Made by a program: the position numbers and the translations under genes. Below, one piece after another: positions 1 through 8,749 of a stretch of DNA of 64,000 nucleotides (within the stretch, counting starts at the first letter, position 1; each line of letters starts with the position of its first letter). The stretch is taken from the NCBI RefSeq assembly GCF_008085905.1, contig NZ_VSFF01000002.1, forward strand, positions 434,001-498,000. The letters run 5' to 3'. This DNA comes from Actinomadura syzygii. Lineage in GTDB: Bacteria > Actinomycetota > Actinomycetes > Streptosporangiales > Streptosporangiaceae. The notes beneath the pieces are model-generated. The model made no database searches and was not told where the DNA came from. It saw only the letters and a program-made list of their open reading frames with translations.

Positions 1-18
1 TATATTTGGGAGATCACC

Positions 19-1143
19 ATGGCGGTGGAGCGCCTCTTCGTCGGCCTCGACTCCCCCACGGCCGCCCGTGCCGGCGCCGGGGGACACCCGTGTCAGGGGG
101 TGTACCACCGCCCGTCCGGCCGGTCCCCGAAGATCGCGTTGATCGCGACGCACTACTCGGTCGACTTCTCCGAGCACTACCTCGCCGACTTCGTCGCCGA
201 GCGCGGGCTCGGATTCCTCGGCTGGAACACCCGGTTCCGGGGGGCCGAGAGCCATTTCCTGCTCGACCACGCGCTCGTCGACATCGGCCGGGGCGTCCGG
301 TGGCTGCGGGAGGAGGCGGGCGTCGAGCACGTCGTCCTGCTGGGCAACTCGGGCGGCGGGTCGCTGATGGCGGCCTACCAGTCGCAGGCCACGGAGCCCA
401 ACGTCACGCCCCTGGACGGGATGCGTCCCGCGCGCGGGGTGGACGACCTCCCGGCGGCGTCCGCGTACGTCTCGACGGCGGCGCACCTGGGGCGTCCCGA
501 GGTGCTCACGGCCTGGATGGACCCGTCGGTCGTGGACGAGTCCGACCCCACCTCGACAGACCCGGCGCTGAGCCTGTTCGACCCCGGCAACCCGGCGCCG
601 TACTCGGACGAGTTCCTCACCCGCTACCGTGAGGCTCAGACGGCGCGCAACCACCGCATCACGCAATGGGTGAGCGACGAACTCGTCCGACTGCGGGAGG
701 CGGGCTTCCGCGACCGGATGTTCAACGTCCACCGCACGTGGGCCGACCCCCGCATGGTGGACGCCACCATCGAGCCCACCAAGCGCAAGCCCAACTCCTG
801 CTACGCCGGTGACCCGGCCCGCGCCAACGCGTCCGTCTTCGGCATCGCGGCCAGTTGCACCCTGCGGACCTGGCTCAACCTTTGGAGCCTGGACGATTCC
901 CAGACCCGCGCTACGCCGCATCTCGCCCGCATCAAGGAACCGTCCCTCGTCGTGAACGCCGACATGGACACGGGCGTCTTCCCCAGCGACGCCGACGCGA
1001 TCCTGGGCGCCCTCGGCTCGGCGGACAAGGAGTCCCACGTCATCGAGGGCGACCACTACTTCCGTCGCGAGGGAGACGGCGGTGCGGCCCGCGCCGAGTT
1101 GGCCGACCTGGTCGTCGCCTGGACGACGGCGCGCCTGACATGA
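19..1143 (+). CDS. alpha/beta hydrolase
   Basis: A 374-residue alpha/beta-hydrolase-fold protein, probably a cytoplasmic esterase or carboxylic-ester/thioester hydrolase; the substrate is unknown. The nucleophile elbow GNSGGGS lies near residues 112-118, following a strand ending VVLLG, and a late GDHYF near the C-terminus would hold the catalytic histidine. No signal peptide is visible. The ATG is preceded by GGGAGA at 8-13, six bases upstream, which supports this start. The stop overlaps the next gene by 4 bp (ATGA), so the two are translationally coupled. Because the window begins just upstream, I cannot tell whether more genes of this operon precede it. Confidence 0.85.
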   Translation: MAVERLFVGLDSPTAARAGAGGHPCQGVYHRPSGRSPKIALIATHYSVDFSEHYLADFVAERGLGFLGWNTRFRGAESHFLLDHALVDIGRGVRWLREEAGVEHVVLLGNSGGGSLMAAYQSQATEPNVTPLDGMRPARGVDDLPAASAYVSTAAHLGRPEVLTAWMDPSVVDESDPTSTDPALSLFDPGNPAPYSDEFLTRYREAQTARNHRITQWVSDELVRLREAGFRDRMFNVHRTWADPRMVDATIEPTKRKPNSCYAGDPARANASVFGIAASCTLRTWLNLWSLDDSQTRATPHLARIKEPSLVVNADMDTGVFPSDADAILGALGSADKESHVIEGDHYFRREGDGGAARAELADLVVAWTTARLT

Positions 1144-1694
1144 CCGGCACGTCGGCCGATCTCGGGCTGCTCGCGCTCCGGCTCGTCTTCGGGCTCTACC
1201 TCGCCGGTCACGGACTCCAGAAGTTCGGGCTGCTCGGCGGGGCCGGACTGGCCGCGACTTCACAGGCGTTCGACAAGGGCGGGTTCCGTCCGGGACGGCT
1301 CATGGCGGCCGTCGCCGCGACCCTGGAGACCGGGTGCGGGCTGGCGCTGGTCGCCGGGCTCGCCACTCCCGCCGCCGCGGCGACCGCCGTCGGCGTGATG
1401 CTAGTGGCCTGCTCGCTGCACGTCCCGAACGGGCTGTGGGAGAGCCGGAAGGGCGTCGAACTGCCGGTCCTGTTCGCGGCCGCCGCCCTCGGCCTGCTCT
1501 TCACCGGGCCCGGACGCGTCTCGATCGACCATCTCGCCGGGATCGGCGCGCTCGATCTCCGCGTCACGTTCCTCCTGCTGGCCGTGGTCCTCGTCGGCGT
1601 CGCCGCGACCCTGGCCCGGCGCGCCGCGCACCGGCGCGCCGCGAGCCCGCCGGCCGGCGCCGGTTCCCGCGAAGAGCGCCCGGCCAACTCTTGA
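1140..1694 (+). CDS. DoxX family membrane protein
   Basis: A 184-residue integral membrane protein of the DoxX family. It shows the N-terminal LRLVFGLYLAGHGLQK motif typical of the family and about four hydrophobic segments (residues about 8-28, 55-75, 77-95 and 100-160), ending in a basic cytoplasmic tail. DoxX proteins are membrane partners in quinone or thiol redox processes, but the role of this one cannot be assigned. The ATG overlaps the upstream hydrolase stop. A longer reading frame runs back into the hydrolase gene, but only the ATG at 1140 matches the family N-terminus. It is probably the last gene of its operon, since a promoter-like region follows. Confidence 0.8.
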   Translation: MTGTSADLGLLALRLVFGLYLAGHGLQKFGLLGGAGLAATSQAFDKGGFRPGRLMAAVAATLETGCGLALVAGLATPAAAATAVGVMLVACSLHVPNGLWESRKGVELPVLFAAAALGLLFTGPGRVSIDHLAGIGALDLRVTFLLLAVVLVGVAATLARRAAHRRAASPPAGAGSREERPANS

Positions 1695-1740
1695 CACTGA
1701 CCTCAGATTCATAAAAGCTAAGCGAACCTGAGGTCAGCAT
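1691..1740 (+). promoter_or_regulatory. promoter/operator region upstream of livK-like gene
   Basis: The 95-bp gap before the transporter operon holds a perfect 9-bp inverted repeat, TGACCTCAG at 1698-1706 and CTGAGGTCA at 1728-1736. The arm centres are 30 bp apart, about three helical turns. A consensus-like -35 hexamer TTGACA (1691-1696) abuts the left arm, and the spacer is unusually A/T-rich for this genome. I found no convincing -10. This is most simply the binding site of a dimeric regulator controlling the 13-kb catabolic operon; no regulator gene is adjacent. Confidence 0.5.
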
Positions 1741-1789
1741 CACATTCCACCCCCCTGGCAGCCTTCAGCGCGATTGACGAGGTACCGCC

Positions 1790-3046
1790 TTGAAAACACG
1801 ATTCGCCTGCATCTCCGTGGTGGTCGCCGCCGCGCTCGTCGGCGGCTGCGCCAACGCGGGCACGTCCACGAGCAAGGACGGCGTGCGGGTCGACGCCGGA
1901 GTCACCGACGACCAGATCAAGATCGGCCTCTTCAACGGCTACACCGGGCCCGTCGCCGCCGGGGCCATCGCGGGCGCCGCGGGCTTCGACGCCCGGCTCG
2001 CGAAGGCGAACGCGGCGGGCGGCGTCTGCGGGCGCAAGCTCACCTCGGTCCGCGCCGACACCAAGTACGACCCGGCCGTCGCCGTCCAGGCGTACCGCGC
2101 GAACGTCAAGGACATCGTCATGATCGGGCAGCTGCTCGGCGCGACGAGCATCTACGGGCTGAGCCAGCAGATCGCCCGCGACGACATCGCCACGCTCGCC
2201 GCGACCAGCGCCGCCGAAGTGATCAAGCTGGAGAACGTCTACCTGTTCACCACCCCGTTCCCGATGTATGTGATCAACGGGCTGGACTGGGCGAAGAAGG
2301 AGCAGGCCGGGTCGGACGGCAAGCTCAAGGTCGGCGTCATCTACCAGGACGACGCGTTCGGCCAGGAGGGCCGCAACGCGGTCCGGTTCGTCGCGAAGAA
2401 CGACCCGGACGTCAAGGTCGTCGCCGAGGCCGGGTACGACGTCAAGGCCGAGGACTTCACCGCGCAGGTCCTGAAGATGAAGAAGGCGGGCGCCGAGAGC
2501 GTCTGGATCCACGGCATCGCCTCGAAGACCGCGCCGATCCTCAGCCAGGCGTCCCAGCTCGACTTCGCGCCGCAGTGGCTGACGGTCGACTCCGGCTACG
2601 AGTCGAGTCTCGCGCCGCAGCTCGGCCGCCTGCTCGACAAGCTGCACGTGGTGACGAGCAGCGTCCTCTACACCGAGAACGTCCCGGCGATGGCCGAGGT
2701 GAAGCAGAACGTCGAGAAGGTCGCGCCCGGCACGAAGCCGGACCAGCTCGTCATCGCGGGCTGGGTCGACGCCTCCGTCGCGGTCGCCGCGCTGGAGAAG
2801 GCGTGCAAGGAGAAGGACCTCACGCAGAAGGGCGTCGTGGCCGCGATGTCCGGGCTGACCGTCACGACGGACGGGCTCAGCCCCGACCTCGAGTACGGGA
2901 CGGGCGACGCCGACTCCCGCATCCCGTCCCGCGAGACCCGGGTCAACCAGATCGACGTGAAGAGCGGGGTGCTGGCGCCGGTCACCGGCTTCGGCACGAC
3001 CGACCTCGCGTCGCGGTGGAAGCTCGCCGACGGCGCGCAGAGCTGA
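1790..3046 (+). CDS. branched-chain-type ABC transporter substrate-binding lipoprotein
   Basis: A 418-residue periplasmic-binding-protein-like lipoprotein of the LivK/Leu-Ile-Val family (type I fold). The signal peptide runs to a lipobox LVGGC at about residues 16-20, so it is anchored outside the membrane. IGLFNGYTGP opens the mature ligand-binding domain. The start is TTG at 1790, with a GAGG-type ribosome site at 1779-1782 about seven bases before it. It is followed by two permeases and two ATPases and so feeds a complete importer. In catabolic clusters these binding proteins often take aromatic or short carboxylic acids rather than amino acids, so the ligand is left open. Confidence 0.9.
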   Translation: MKTRFACISVVVAAALVGGCANAGTSTSKDGVRVDAGVTDDQIKIGLFNGYTGPVAAGAIAGAAGFDARLAKANAAGGVCGRKLTSVRADTKYDPAVAVQAYRANVKDIVMIGQLLGATSIYGLSQQIARDDIATLAATSAAEVIKLENVYLFTTPFPMYVINGLDWAKKEQAGSDGKLKVGVIYQDDAFGQEGRNAVRFVAKNDPDVKVVAEAGYDVKAEDFTAQVLKMKKAGAESVWIHGIASKTAPILSQASQLDFAPQWLTVDSGYESSLAPQLGRLLDKLHVVTSSVLYTENVPAMAEVKQNVEKVAPGTKPDQLVIAGWVDASVAVAALEKACKEKDLTQKGVVAAMSGLTVTTDGLSPDLEYGTGDADSRIPSRETRVNQIDVKSGVLAPVTGFGTTDLASRWKLADGAQS

Positions 3047-3063
3047 CGGGCACCGAGGCGATC

Positions 3064-3939
3064 ATGGACAACTTCCTCCAGCTCACCTTCCAGGGCATGG
3101 CCCTCGGCTGCGTCTACGCGCTGATCGGCCTGGGCTTCGTCATGGTGTTCAAGAGCTCCGGCGTGTTCAACTTCGCGCACCCGGTGTTCGTGATGATCAG
3201 CGCGTACATCGTCGCGGCGCTCGTCCCGCACGGGTTCGGCTGGGGCGTCCTGGTCGCGCTCGTGTGCATGGCGGCGCTCGCGATCGTGTGCGAGAAGATC
3301 ATCCTGCGGCGGCTCGCCGGACGCTCCCTCTACGTCGTGATCATGGCGACGCTCGGCCTGTCGGTGATGGGCCAGGCGGTGGTCGCGATGGCGTGGGGCG
3401 TCAACCCGCGCGGGTCCACCGAGGGGCCGATGGGACGCGGCGTCCTGCGCGTCGGCGGCGTCGCCCTCCCCTGGACGGGCGTGTGGATCATCACCGTGTC
3501 GCTCGTCCTGCTGGCGGTGCTCTACCTGTTCTTCCAGCGGACCCGGTACGGCCTCGCGCTGCGCGCCGCCGCCGACCACCACGAGGCGGCGCTCGCGCAG
3601 GGCATCAACATGCGCTGGGTCCAGACGATCTCGTGGGGGATCGCCGGGGTGCTGGCGGTGGCGGCCGGGGTGTTCCTCGGCGCGTTCCCGCGCCGCGTCT
3701 CCCCGGACATGGTCGACACCGCGCTCGGCGCGCTGCCCGCGCTCGTCATCGGCGGGTTCGGCTCGCTGGCCGGCGCAGTCGTCGGCGGGATGAGCGTCGG
3801 GCTGCTGCTCGTGCTCGGCTCCGGTTACCTCGCCGAGTACGGGGGCGTGCACGTCGTCCTGCCGTACGTGGCGATGCTGCTGGTGCTGACGCTGCGGCCG
3901 TCCGGGCTGTTCGGGCACCACGAGGCGGAGCGGATCTGA
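3064..3939 (+). CDS. branched-chain-type ABC transporter permease, LivH-like
   Basis: A 291-residue inner-membrane permease with about eight hydrophobic segments. The family signature region near the N-terminus reads GLGFVMVFKSSGVFNFAHP, and an EAA-like loop includes ALAQGINMRWVQ. It pairs with the LivM-like permease to form the translocation channel. The ATG at 3064 lies 17 bp after the binding-protein stop, and the stop TGA overlaps the next ATG by one base, so expression is tightly coupled. Confidence 0.9.
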   Translation: MDNFLQLTFQGMALGCVYALIGLGFVMVFKSSGVFNFAHPVFVMISAYIVAALVPHGFGWGVLVALVCMAALAIVCEKIILRRLAGRSLYVVIMATLGLSVMGQAVVAMAWGVNPRGSTEGPMGRGVLRVGGVALPWTGVWIITVSLVLLAVLYLFFQRTRYGLALRAAADHHEAALAQGINMRWVQTISWGIAGVLAVAAGVFLGAFPRRVSPDMVDTALGALPALVIGGFGSLAGAVVGGMSVGLLLVLGSGYLAEYGGVHVVLPYVAMLLVLTLRPSGLFGHHEAERI

Positions 3940-5042
3940 TGGCGTCGGTCGTGAACGCGCCTCCGGGCGAGGGCGTCGTCGCCGGGCCGGGCCCGGCCCG
4001 CTCCGGGTGGACGTCCCGTGCCGCGCACATCATCGTGATCGTCGCGCTGCTGGCCGTCCCGCTGGTCAGCACGCCGCAGTGGCAGGCGATCGCCGTGTTC
4101 GCGGCGGTCTCCGCGATCGCCGCGCTCGGGCTGCACGTCCTGACCGGGCTCGCCGGGCAGGTGTCGCTCGGGCACTCCGCGTTCGTCGCGGCGGGCGGCT
4201 ACACCGCGATCTGGCTGGGCGCCGACAAGGGCCTGCCGATCTGGGTGTGGCTGCCCACGGCGGGGCTGGTCAGCGCGGCGGTGGGGCTGCTCGTCGTCCC
4301 GTTCGCGGCGCGGCTGCGCGGGCTGTACCTCGCGGTCGTCACGCTCGCGGTCCTGTTCGTCGCCGAGTACCTGTGGGACCTCTGGGACGGCGTCACCGGC
4401 GGCTCGAAGGGGCGGGCCGCGCAGCCGGTCGTCCTGTTCGGCCACGACCTGCTGGACGACGTGATCGCGGGCCCGTTCATGCTGACCGGCGACCAGCAGT
4501 TCTTCTACCTGGCCTGCGCCGTCCTCGCGGTGGCGGCGATCGCGGCCCGCAACCTGAGCCGGACGCGGACCGGCCGCGGCTTCGCGGCCATCCGCGACCG
4601 GGACCTGACCGCAGGCGTCGTCGGCGTCCCGGTCGCGCGGATGAAGAGCGCGGCGTTCGCGGTCGCGGCCGGGTACGCGGGGATCGCCGGGGCGCTGCTC
4701 GTCTCGTACCAGACGTACGCGATCCCCGACCAGTGGGACCTGATGCTGTCGGTCGAGTACCTCGCGATGATCATCATCGGCGGCGTCGGGTCGCTGCGCG
4801 GGGCGATCGCGGGCGCGGTGTTCGTGACCGCGATCCCGCAGGTGGTGACGCTGATCGCGAAGGTCGTCCCGGGGATCAGCACGACGCCGTCGGCGGGCGG
4901 CGGGGTGTCGGTGGACGTCCTCGCGAACTGCCTGTACGGGCTCGCCGTCGTCGCGGTGCTGGTCTTCGAGCCGCGCGGGGTCGCCGGGATCTCCGAGCGG
5001 GTCGTCGCGGCGGTGCGCCGGAAGGGGCGGTCACATGCCTGA
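3939..5042 (+). CDS. branched-chain-type ABC transporter permease, LivM-like
   Basis: A 367-residue permease and the second half of the transmembrane channel. It carries the LivM landmark GLAGQVSLGHSAFVAAGGY near residues 68-86 and a late IIIGGVGSLRGAIAGA segment. The N-terminal 25 residues are hydrophilic and low in conservation. The start ATG shares one base with the LivH stop, and the last 8 bp overlap the LivF start. Confidence 0.9.
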   Translation: MASVVNAPPGEGVVAGPGPARSGWTSRAAHIIVIVALLAVPLVSTPQWQAIAVFAAVSAIAALGLHVLTGLAGQVSLGHSAFVAAGGYTAIWLGADKGLPIWVWLPTAGLVSAAVGLLVVPFAARLRGLYLAVVTLAVLFVAEYLWDLWDGVTGGSKGRAAQPVVLFGHDLLDDVIAGPFMLTGDQQFFYLACAVLAVAAIAARNLSRTRTGRGFAAIRDRDLTAGVVGVPVARMKSAAFAVAAGYAGIAGALLVSYQTYAIPDQWDLMLSVEYLAMIIIGGVGSLRGAIAGAVFVTAIPQVVTLIAKVVPGISTTPSAGGGVSVDVLANCLYGLAVVAVLVFEPRGVAGISERVVAAVRRKGRSHA

Positions 5043-5841
5043 GAAGGATGTATCGGCGGCGGCGGGCCTCGCCGTCGATGGGCTCACCGTGGGCTACCGG
5101 ACGGGCGGCCTCGTCCTGTCGGAGGTGTCGCTGACGGTGCCCGCCGGGCAGATCGTCGCGCTGGTCGGGCCGAACGGGGCCGGGAAGACGTCGCTGCTGC
5201 GCGCGGTGTCCGGCCTGCTCAAGGCCCATCAGGGCGTGATCCACAAGGGCCGGGTCACGCTGGACGGCGACGCCATCACGGGCGCGGACGCGTCCGCCGT
5301 CGTCCGGCGCGGCCTCGCGCAGGTGCTCGAAGGGCGGCAGGTGTTCCCGAACCTCACCGTCCGGGAGAACCTGCTGACCGGCGCGCACACCCTGCGCCGC
5401 GACGACTCGCGGCGGCACGCGACGTTCGAGGAGATCCTCGACCTGTTCGGCGTCCTGCGGCAGCGGCTCGGGCAGCGGGCCGGGTTCCTGTCCGGCGGCG
5501 AGCAGCAGATGCTCGCGATCGGGCGGGCGCTGATGACGCAGCCGCGCCTCCTCGTCCTGGACGAGCCGAGCCTCGGCCTCGCGCCCCGCATCGTGGAGGA
5601 GATCAGCCGGGTCGTCCAGGCGATCAACGCGAAGGGCACCACGGTCCTGCTGGTCGAGCAGAACGCGCTGCTGGCCTTCCGGATCGCCGAGTACGGCTAC
5701 GTGCTGGAGGGCGGGCGCGTCATGTTCGGCGGCCCGGCCGCCGAACTGGCCGGGGACGAGCGCGTCGCCCACTACTACCTGGGCGGACAGGACATGAGCG
5801 GCCGCCGCGCCCGGCGGACGGCGGAGAGGACGGGCCGATGA
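5035..5841 (+). CDS. branched-chain-type ABC transporter ATPase, LivF-like
   Basis: A 268-residue ATP-binding subunit. Walker A GPNGAGKTS is near residue 45, the Q-loop/LivF region reads LEGRQVFPNLTV, the signature is LSGGEQQ, and Walker B LLVLDEPS is followed by the LAPRIVEEI block characteristic of LivF. It energises import with the LivG-like ATPase encoded next; here livF comes before livG, whereas livG-livF is the more common order. It overlaps livM by 8 bp and livG by 4 bp. Confidence 0.9.
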   Translation: MPEKDVSAAAGLAVDGLTVGYRTGGLVLSEVSLTVPAGQIVALVGPNGAGKTSLLRAVSGLLKAHQGVIHKGRVTLDGDAITGADASAVVRRGLAQVLEGRQVFPNLTVRENLLTGAHTLRRDDSRRHATFEEILDLFGVLRQRLGQRAGFLSGGEQQMLAIGRALMTQPRLLVLDEPSLGLAPRIVEEISRVVQAINAKGTTVLLVEQNALLAFRIAEYGYVLEGGRVMFGGPAAELAGDERVAHYYLGGQDMSGRRARRTAERTGR

Positions 5842-6626
5842 CCGCCACCACGGTCCTCGAACTCGCGGACGTCACCCTGAACTTCAGCGGGGTCAGGTCC
5901 CTGGACGGCGTCTCGCTCGATGTCCGCGAGGGCGAGGTCTTCGGGATCATCGGGCCGAACGGCGCGGGCAAGTCGTCCCTGTTCAACTGCGTGTCGGGCG
6001 TCTACCGGCCGCAGCAGGGGTCGATCCGGCACCGCTGCCGGGAGATCCGCGGCGCGCGGCCGGACCGCATCAACGCGCTCGGCATCGGCCGGACGTTCCA
6101 GAACGTCGAGTCCTTCCCCACCATGACCGTGCTCGACAGCGTGCTGCTCGGGCGCATCAGCAAGCAGCGCGTCGGCGTCCTGCGCGGCATGCTCTGGTAC
6201 GGCTGGGCCGCGCGCGAGGAACGCGAGAGCCGGGCGAAGGCCGAGGAAGTGCTGGAGATGTTCGGCCTCGGCGCGCTCCGCGACACGCGGGTGGGCGAGC
6301 TTCCCGGCGGCACGCAGCGCCAGGTCGAACTGTGCCGCGCATTGGCCGCCGAGCCCGACGTGCTCTTGCTGGACGAGCCGGTCGCCGGAATGACTCACGA
6401 CGAGGTCGAGTCGATGGTTTCCGCCATTCTCGACGCCAATGAGCGGCTCGGTCTCACGGTGGTGCTGATCGAGCACAACATGGGCGTGGTCATGGACATC
6501 TGCGACCGGATCGCCGTCCTGGACTTCGGACGGCTCGTCGCGGTGGGAACGCCCGCCGAGATCGGCGCGAATCCCGACGTCCTCGCCGCCTATCTCGGCA
6601 GCGGCGCTCAGGCGGACGGCGCGTGA
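5838..6626 (+). CDS. branched-chain-type ABC transporter ATPase, LivG-like
   Basis: A 262-residue ATPase. Walker A is GPNGAGKSS near residue 39, the LivG landmark GIGRTFQNVESFP follows, Walker B is LLLDEPVAGM and the switch histidine lies in IEHNMGVVM. The signature loop is LPGGTQRQ rather than the usual LSGGQQ, a departure that should still bind nucleotide. The start ATG overlaps the LivF stop. Its stop overlaps the GTG of the SDR gene, linking transport directly to the catabolic enzymes. Confidence 0.9.
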   Translation: MTATTVLELADVTLNFSGVRSLDGVSLDVREGEVFGIIGPNGAGKSSLFNCVSGVYRPQQGSIRHRCREIRGARPDRINALGIGRTFQNVESFPTMTVLDSVLLGRISKQRVGVLRGMLWYGWAAREERESRAKAEEVLEMFGLGALRDTRVGELPGGTQRQVELCRALAAEPDVLLLDEPVAGMTHDEVESMVSAILDANERLGLTVVLIEHNMGVVMDICDRIAVLDFGRLVAVGTPAEIGANPDVLAAYLGSGAQADGA

Positions 6627-7414
6627 ACCAGGAAATGGAGCATCGCGTGGCGGAGCCCGATCTGTTCGATCTCACCGGGCGAGGGGTGGTCGTGACCGGC
6701 GCCTCGTCCGGGCTGGGGAGGCGGTTCGTCCGGTGCCTGGCCGGGCGCGGCGCCCGCGTGGTCGCCGCTGCGCGGCGCACCGCGGAGCTCGAAGAACTGG
6801 CGCGTGAGCTGGGCGAAGACCGCGTCCTGCCGGTGACGGCCGACGTGACGGTGGAAGACGACGTGCGCGCCCTCATCACCCGTGCCCAGGAGTGGACGGG
6901 GCGCTTGGACGCCCTTGTCAACAACGCGGGAACGACCCATGTGAAAACCGTCGCTGAGGAGACCACCGAGGATTTCCGCCGCCTTCTGGACGTCAACCTC
7001 GTCGGGCTCTACACCTGCGCTCGATACGCCGGGCTGGCAATGGTCGAGCAGGGCAGGGGCAGCATCGTCAACATCGCGTCCGCGCTAGGACTGGTCGGCT
7101 CGAAGCGGATCCCGCACGCGGGCTATTGCGCCAGCAAGGCAGGGGCCGTCAACCTCACCCGCGAACTGGCCTCGCAATGGGCGCGGACGGGCGTGCGCGT
7201 GAACGCCATCGCGCCCGGCTATTTCGAGTCGGAGATGAGCCAGGAGCTGTTCTCCACCGACGAGGGCCGCGCCTATATCCGCCGCACCATTCCCATGGGC
7301 CGGGGCGGGCGCGCCGACGAACTGGACGGCGCGCTCGTCTACCTGCTGTCGGACGCGTCCAGCTATGTCACCGGCAGCACGCTCTCCGTCGACGGCGGCT
7401 GGACGGCGGTATGA
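6623..7414 (+). CDS. SDR family NAD(P)-dependent oxidoreductase
   Basis: A 263-residue classical short-chain dehydrogenase/reductase. The nucleotide-binding motif TGASSGLG is at residues 25-32, NNAG at 100-103, and the catalytic set is Ser153, Tyr168 and Lys172 (GYCASKAG). The C-terminal GSTLSVDGGWT is typical of the FabG-like branch. The GTG at 6623 overlaps the LivG stop; an ATG at 6635 is a possible alternative. In this cluster (acyl-CoA ligase, kinase, acyl-CoA dehydrogenase) a plausible role is reduction of a keto group on an acyl-CoA, as LvaD does for levulinyl-CoA, but the substrate is inferred from context only. Confidence 0.85.
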   Translation: MNQEMEHRVAEPDLFDLTGRGVVVTGASSGLGRRFVRCLAGRGARVVAAARRTAELEELARELGEDRVLPVTADVTVEDDVRALITRAQEWTGRLDALVNNAGTTHVKTVAEETTEDFRRLLDVNLVGLYTCARYAGLAMVEQGRGSIVNIASALGLVGSKRIPHAGYCASKAGAVNLTRELASQWARTGVRVNAIAPGYFESEMSQELFSTDEGRAYIRRTIPMGRGGRADELDGALVYLLSDASSYVTGSTLSVDGGWTAV

Positions 7415-8196
7415 CGGGCGATACGACGGCGGTGCTGGTCGAGGACGTGGACGCCGTCCGGATCCTCACGCTCGACCGTCCGGCGAAGCGGAACGCCTTC
7501 ACCCTCGAATCCATGGCCGCGTTGCAGGACCGGCTGGACGAAGGGATCGCCGATCCAGGCGTCCGCGCGTTCGTCCTCACCGGCTCGGCCGGGACGTTCT
7601 GCGCCGGGGTCGACCTCGCCGTCCTGCAAAACGCGACCGTCGCCGGGACCCACGCCAACCTGCTCGCGCTCCACCGGACGGTCCGCACGCTCGCGGCGGG
7701 CCCGAAACCGGCGGTCGCGGCGGTGGAGGGACACGCGGTCGGGGCGGGGCTGTCCCTCGCGCTGGCCTGCGACCTGGTGGTCGCCGCCGAGGACGCGACG
7801 CTCCGCTGCGCCTTCCCGCGCCTCGGCCTGATGGCCGACCTGGGCCTGCTGTGGTCGCTGCCGCAGCGGGTCGGCCACGGCATGGCCCGCCGGATGCTCC
7901 TGCTGGACGAACCCGTGCGCGGAACCGAGGCCGTCGACATCGGCCTCGCCGACTACCGGTCGGCGCCCGGCGAGGCCCTGGAGATCGCCATGGACGTCGC
8001 CCGCCGGTCGGCGGCGCAACCGCCGCTGGCGGTGGGCTTCACCAAGGCGATGCTCGCCGCCGGTCCCCGCGACCTGGACGCCGTGCTCCGCCAGGAGGCC
8101 AGCGACCAGGCGTTGCTGCACGGCACGTCCGACTTCCACGAAGGCTTGCTCTCTTTCACCGAACGACGAGACCCCGATTTCACCGGCCGCCGCTGA
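7411..8196 (+). CDS. enoyl-CoA hydratase/isomerase family protein (crotonase fold)
   Basis: A 261-residue crotonase-fold protein. The N-terminal LTLDRPAKRNAF and the oxyanion-hole segments GTFCAGVDL and EGHAVGAGLSLALACD are clear. The two glutamates used by classical enoyl-CoA hydratase are both absent: the first position is Ser in GLSLAL and the second is Arg in FPRLGL. It may therefore catalyse an isomerisation, hydrolysis or another crotonase reaction rather than simple hydration. It is coupled to the SDR by an ATGA overlap, and a 37-bp gap separates it from the VOC gene. Confidence 0.8.
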   Translation: MTGDTTAVLVEDVDAVRILTLDRPAKRNAFTLESMAALQDRLDEGIADPGVRAFVLTGSAGTFCAGVDLAVLQNATVAGTHANLLALHRTVRTLAAGPKPAVAAVEGHAVGAGLSLALACDLVVAAEDATLRCAFPRLGLMADLGLLWSLPQRVGHGMARRMLLLDEPVRGTEAVDIGLADYRSAPGEALEIAMDVARRSAAQPPLAVGFTKAMLAAGPRDLDAVLRQEASDQALLHGTSDFHEGLLSFTERRDPDFTGRR

Positions 8197-8233
8197 ACCG
8201 CGCCCGGCCCATTCTCGACTTGGAGGTACGCCC

Positions 8234-8749
8234 GTGCCCGCTCCCGGAATCCACCACGTCGCCTACGCTTGCCGCGACCTTGAGGCGACCACGCGTTTCT
8301 ACGAAGACCTGATGGGCTTTCCGCTCGTCCACACCGAGGTCGCGGCGGGACCCAACGGCGGGTTCTTCCGCCACACCTTCCACGACACCGGCGACGGCAG
8401 TTGCATCGCCTTCTTCGACCTCCACGAGGCGGGGGAGCGGGAGGGCTGGAGCTCGGAGATATCCACCGGCAACAACCTGCCCCGCTGGGTGAACCACATC
8501 GCCTTCAACGTCACCACCGGAAAAGTGGACGAAGTGCGGGCCCGAATGCAGGACGCCGGAGTCAAGCCCTACATGGAAGTGGACCACGACTACCTGCACT
8601 CCCTTTACTACATCGACCCGAACGGCATCATGGTCGAGTTGTGCGTCGACACGCCCGGCTTCGAGGCCGACCCTGCGGAGGCGCATCGCCTGCTCACCGC
8701 CACCCTGGACGACGTCGACCACAGCGAGCACAAGTCGATGGTGAAATGA
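8234..8749 (+). CDS. VOC family protein (glyoxalase/extradiol dioxygenase fold)
   Basis: A 171-residue vicinal-oxygen-chelate protein with two beta-alpha-beta-beta-beta modules. It begins GIHHVAYACRDLEATTRFY and has a second module around PRWVNHIAFNVTT; candidate metal ligands are the His of HHVAY, the His of VNHIAF and the Glu of GIMVELCVD. The family covers glyoxalases, epimerases (including methylmalonyl-CoA epimerase) and dioxygenases, and I cannot choose among them. The GTG start is supported by GGAGG at 8222-8226. The stop overlaps the acyl-CoA dehydrogenase start. Confidence 0.8.
   Translation: MPAPGIHHVAYACRDLEATTRFYEDLMGFPLVHTEVAAGPNGGFFRHTFHDTGDGSCIAFFDLHEAGEREGWSSEISTGNNLPRWVNHIAFNVTTGKVDEVRARMQDAGVKPYMEVDHDYLHSLYYIDPNGIMVELCVDTPGFEADPAEAHRLLTATLDDVDHSEHKSMVK

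Noticed and set aside
1718..3921. Long minus-strand open frames opposite the liv-like genes
   Set aside because: They are Arg/Asp/Val-rich antisense shadows typical of high-G+C DNA and lack any family motif, while the plus strand has clear domains, ribosome sites and overlaps.
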